Origin: Candidatus Pelagibacter sp.
GTDB taxonomy: Bacteria; Pseudomonadota; Alphaproteobacteria; Pelagibacterales; Pelagibacteraceae
DNA: 6,197 nucleotides
Assembly (NCBI GenBank): GCA_028100865.1
Contig: JAOHJV010000023.1
Coordinates: 1 to 6,197, forward strand
Direction: 5' to 3'
The notes below the pieces were generated by a model. It ran no database searches and was not told where the DNA came from. It worked only from the letters and a program-made list of their open reading frames with translations. This document shows, one piece after another, positions 6,197 to 6,197 of the stretch (position 1 is its first letter; the number at the start of each line of letters is the position of its first letter). The position numbers and the translations under genes are program-made.

Positions 6197-6197
6197 C

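Noticed and set aside
6192..6197. GAGCTC (SacI site) at the right edge as cloning-vector sequence
   Set aside because: The bases fit naturally into the last codons of an ABC ATPase ending Ser-Ser-Phe-Leu-Gly-Gly, so they need not be vector.

Overview
The window looks like a piece of chromosome from a streamlined, AT-rich marine alphaproteobacterium of the SAR11 (Pelagibacter-like) type. This is inferred from the low G+C, the one-base or overlapping gene junctions, and the style of the genes: a LIV-type amino-acid ABC transporter with an abundant-looking periplasmic binding protein. No rRNA, tRNA, CRISPR array, insertion sequence or phage gene is visible.

Layout. On the plus strand, bases 3-404 are the C-terminal part of a PIG-L/LmbE-family deacetylase. 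An AT-rich gap of about 145 bases follows, with a 12-base perfect palindrome just before the next gene. That gene (550-1740, plus) is a complete periplasmic LivJ-type binding protein. A strong hairpin terminator (1755-1789) follows it. Everything from there to the right edge is on the minus strand and runs towards the binding-protein gene. In transcription order this is: the last six codons of what is probably an ABC ATPase (livF/livG type), livH, livM, a 22-codon membrane miniprotein, an MFS transporter, and a TauE/SafE-family permease gene. The genes are separated by 1 base, a 4-base overlap, 7 bases, a 1-base overlap and 1 base, so they almost certainly form one operon.

How the genes work together. 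LivJ should capture amino acids (or amides or similar solutes) in the periplasm and hand them to the LivH-LivM channel, powered by ATPases encoded just beyond the right edge. The operon then carries two secondary transporters, MFS and TauE/SafE. Their substrates cannot be read from sequence, but the linkage suggests export or exchange of a product of the imported solute. The binding protein is transcribed separately and convergently, so it can be expressed at a different level from the membrane complex.

Most notable points: (1) the TauE/SafE gene is split by a single extra base at about 2470-2475, with the conserved N-terminal half readable in two frames; (2) a very short ORF (3721-3789) sits exactly in the livM-MFS junction and shares a base with the MFS start codon; (3) livM uses a TTG start inside a TTGA overlap with a strong Shine-Dalgarno sequence, while the genes downstream of it lack one.
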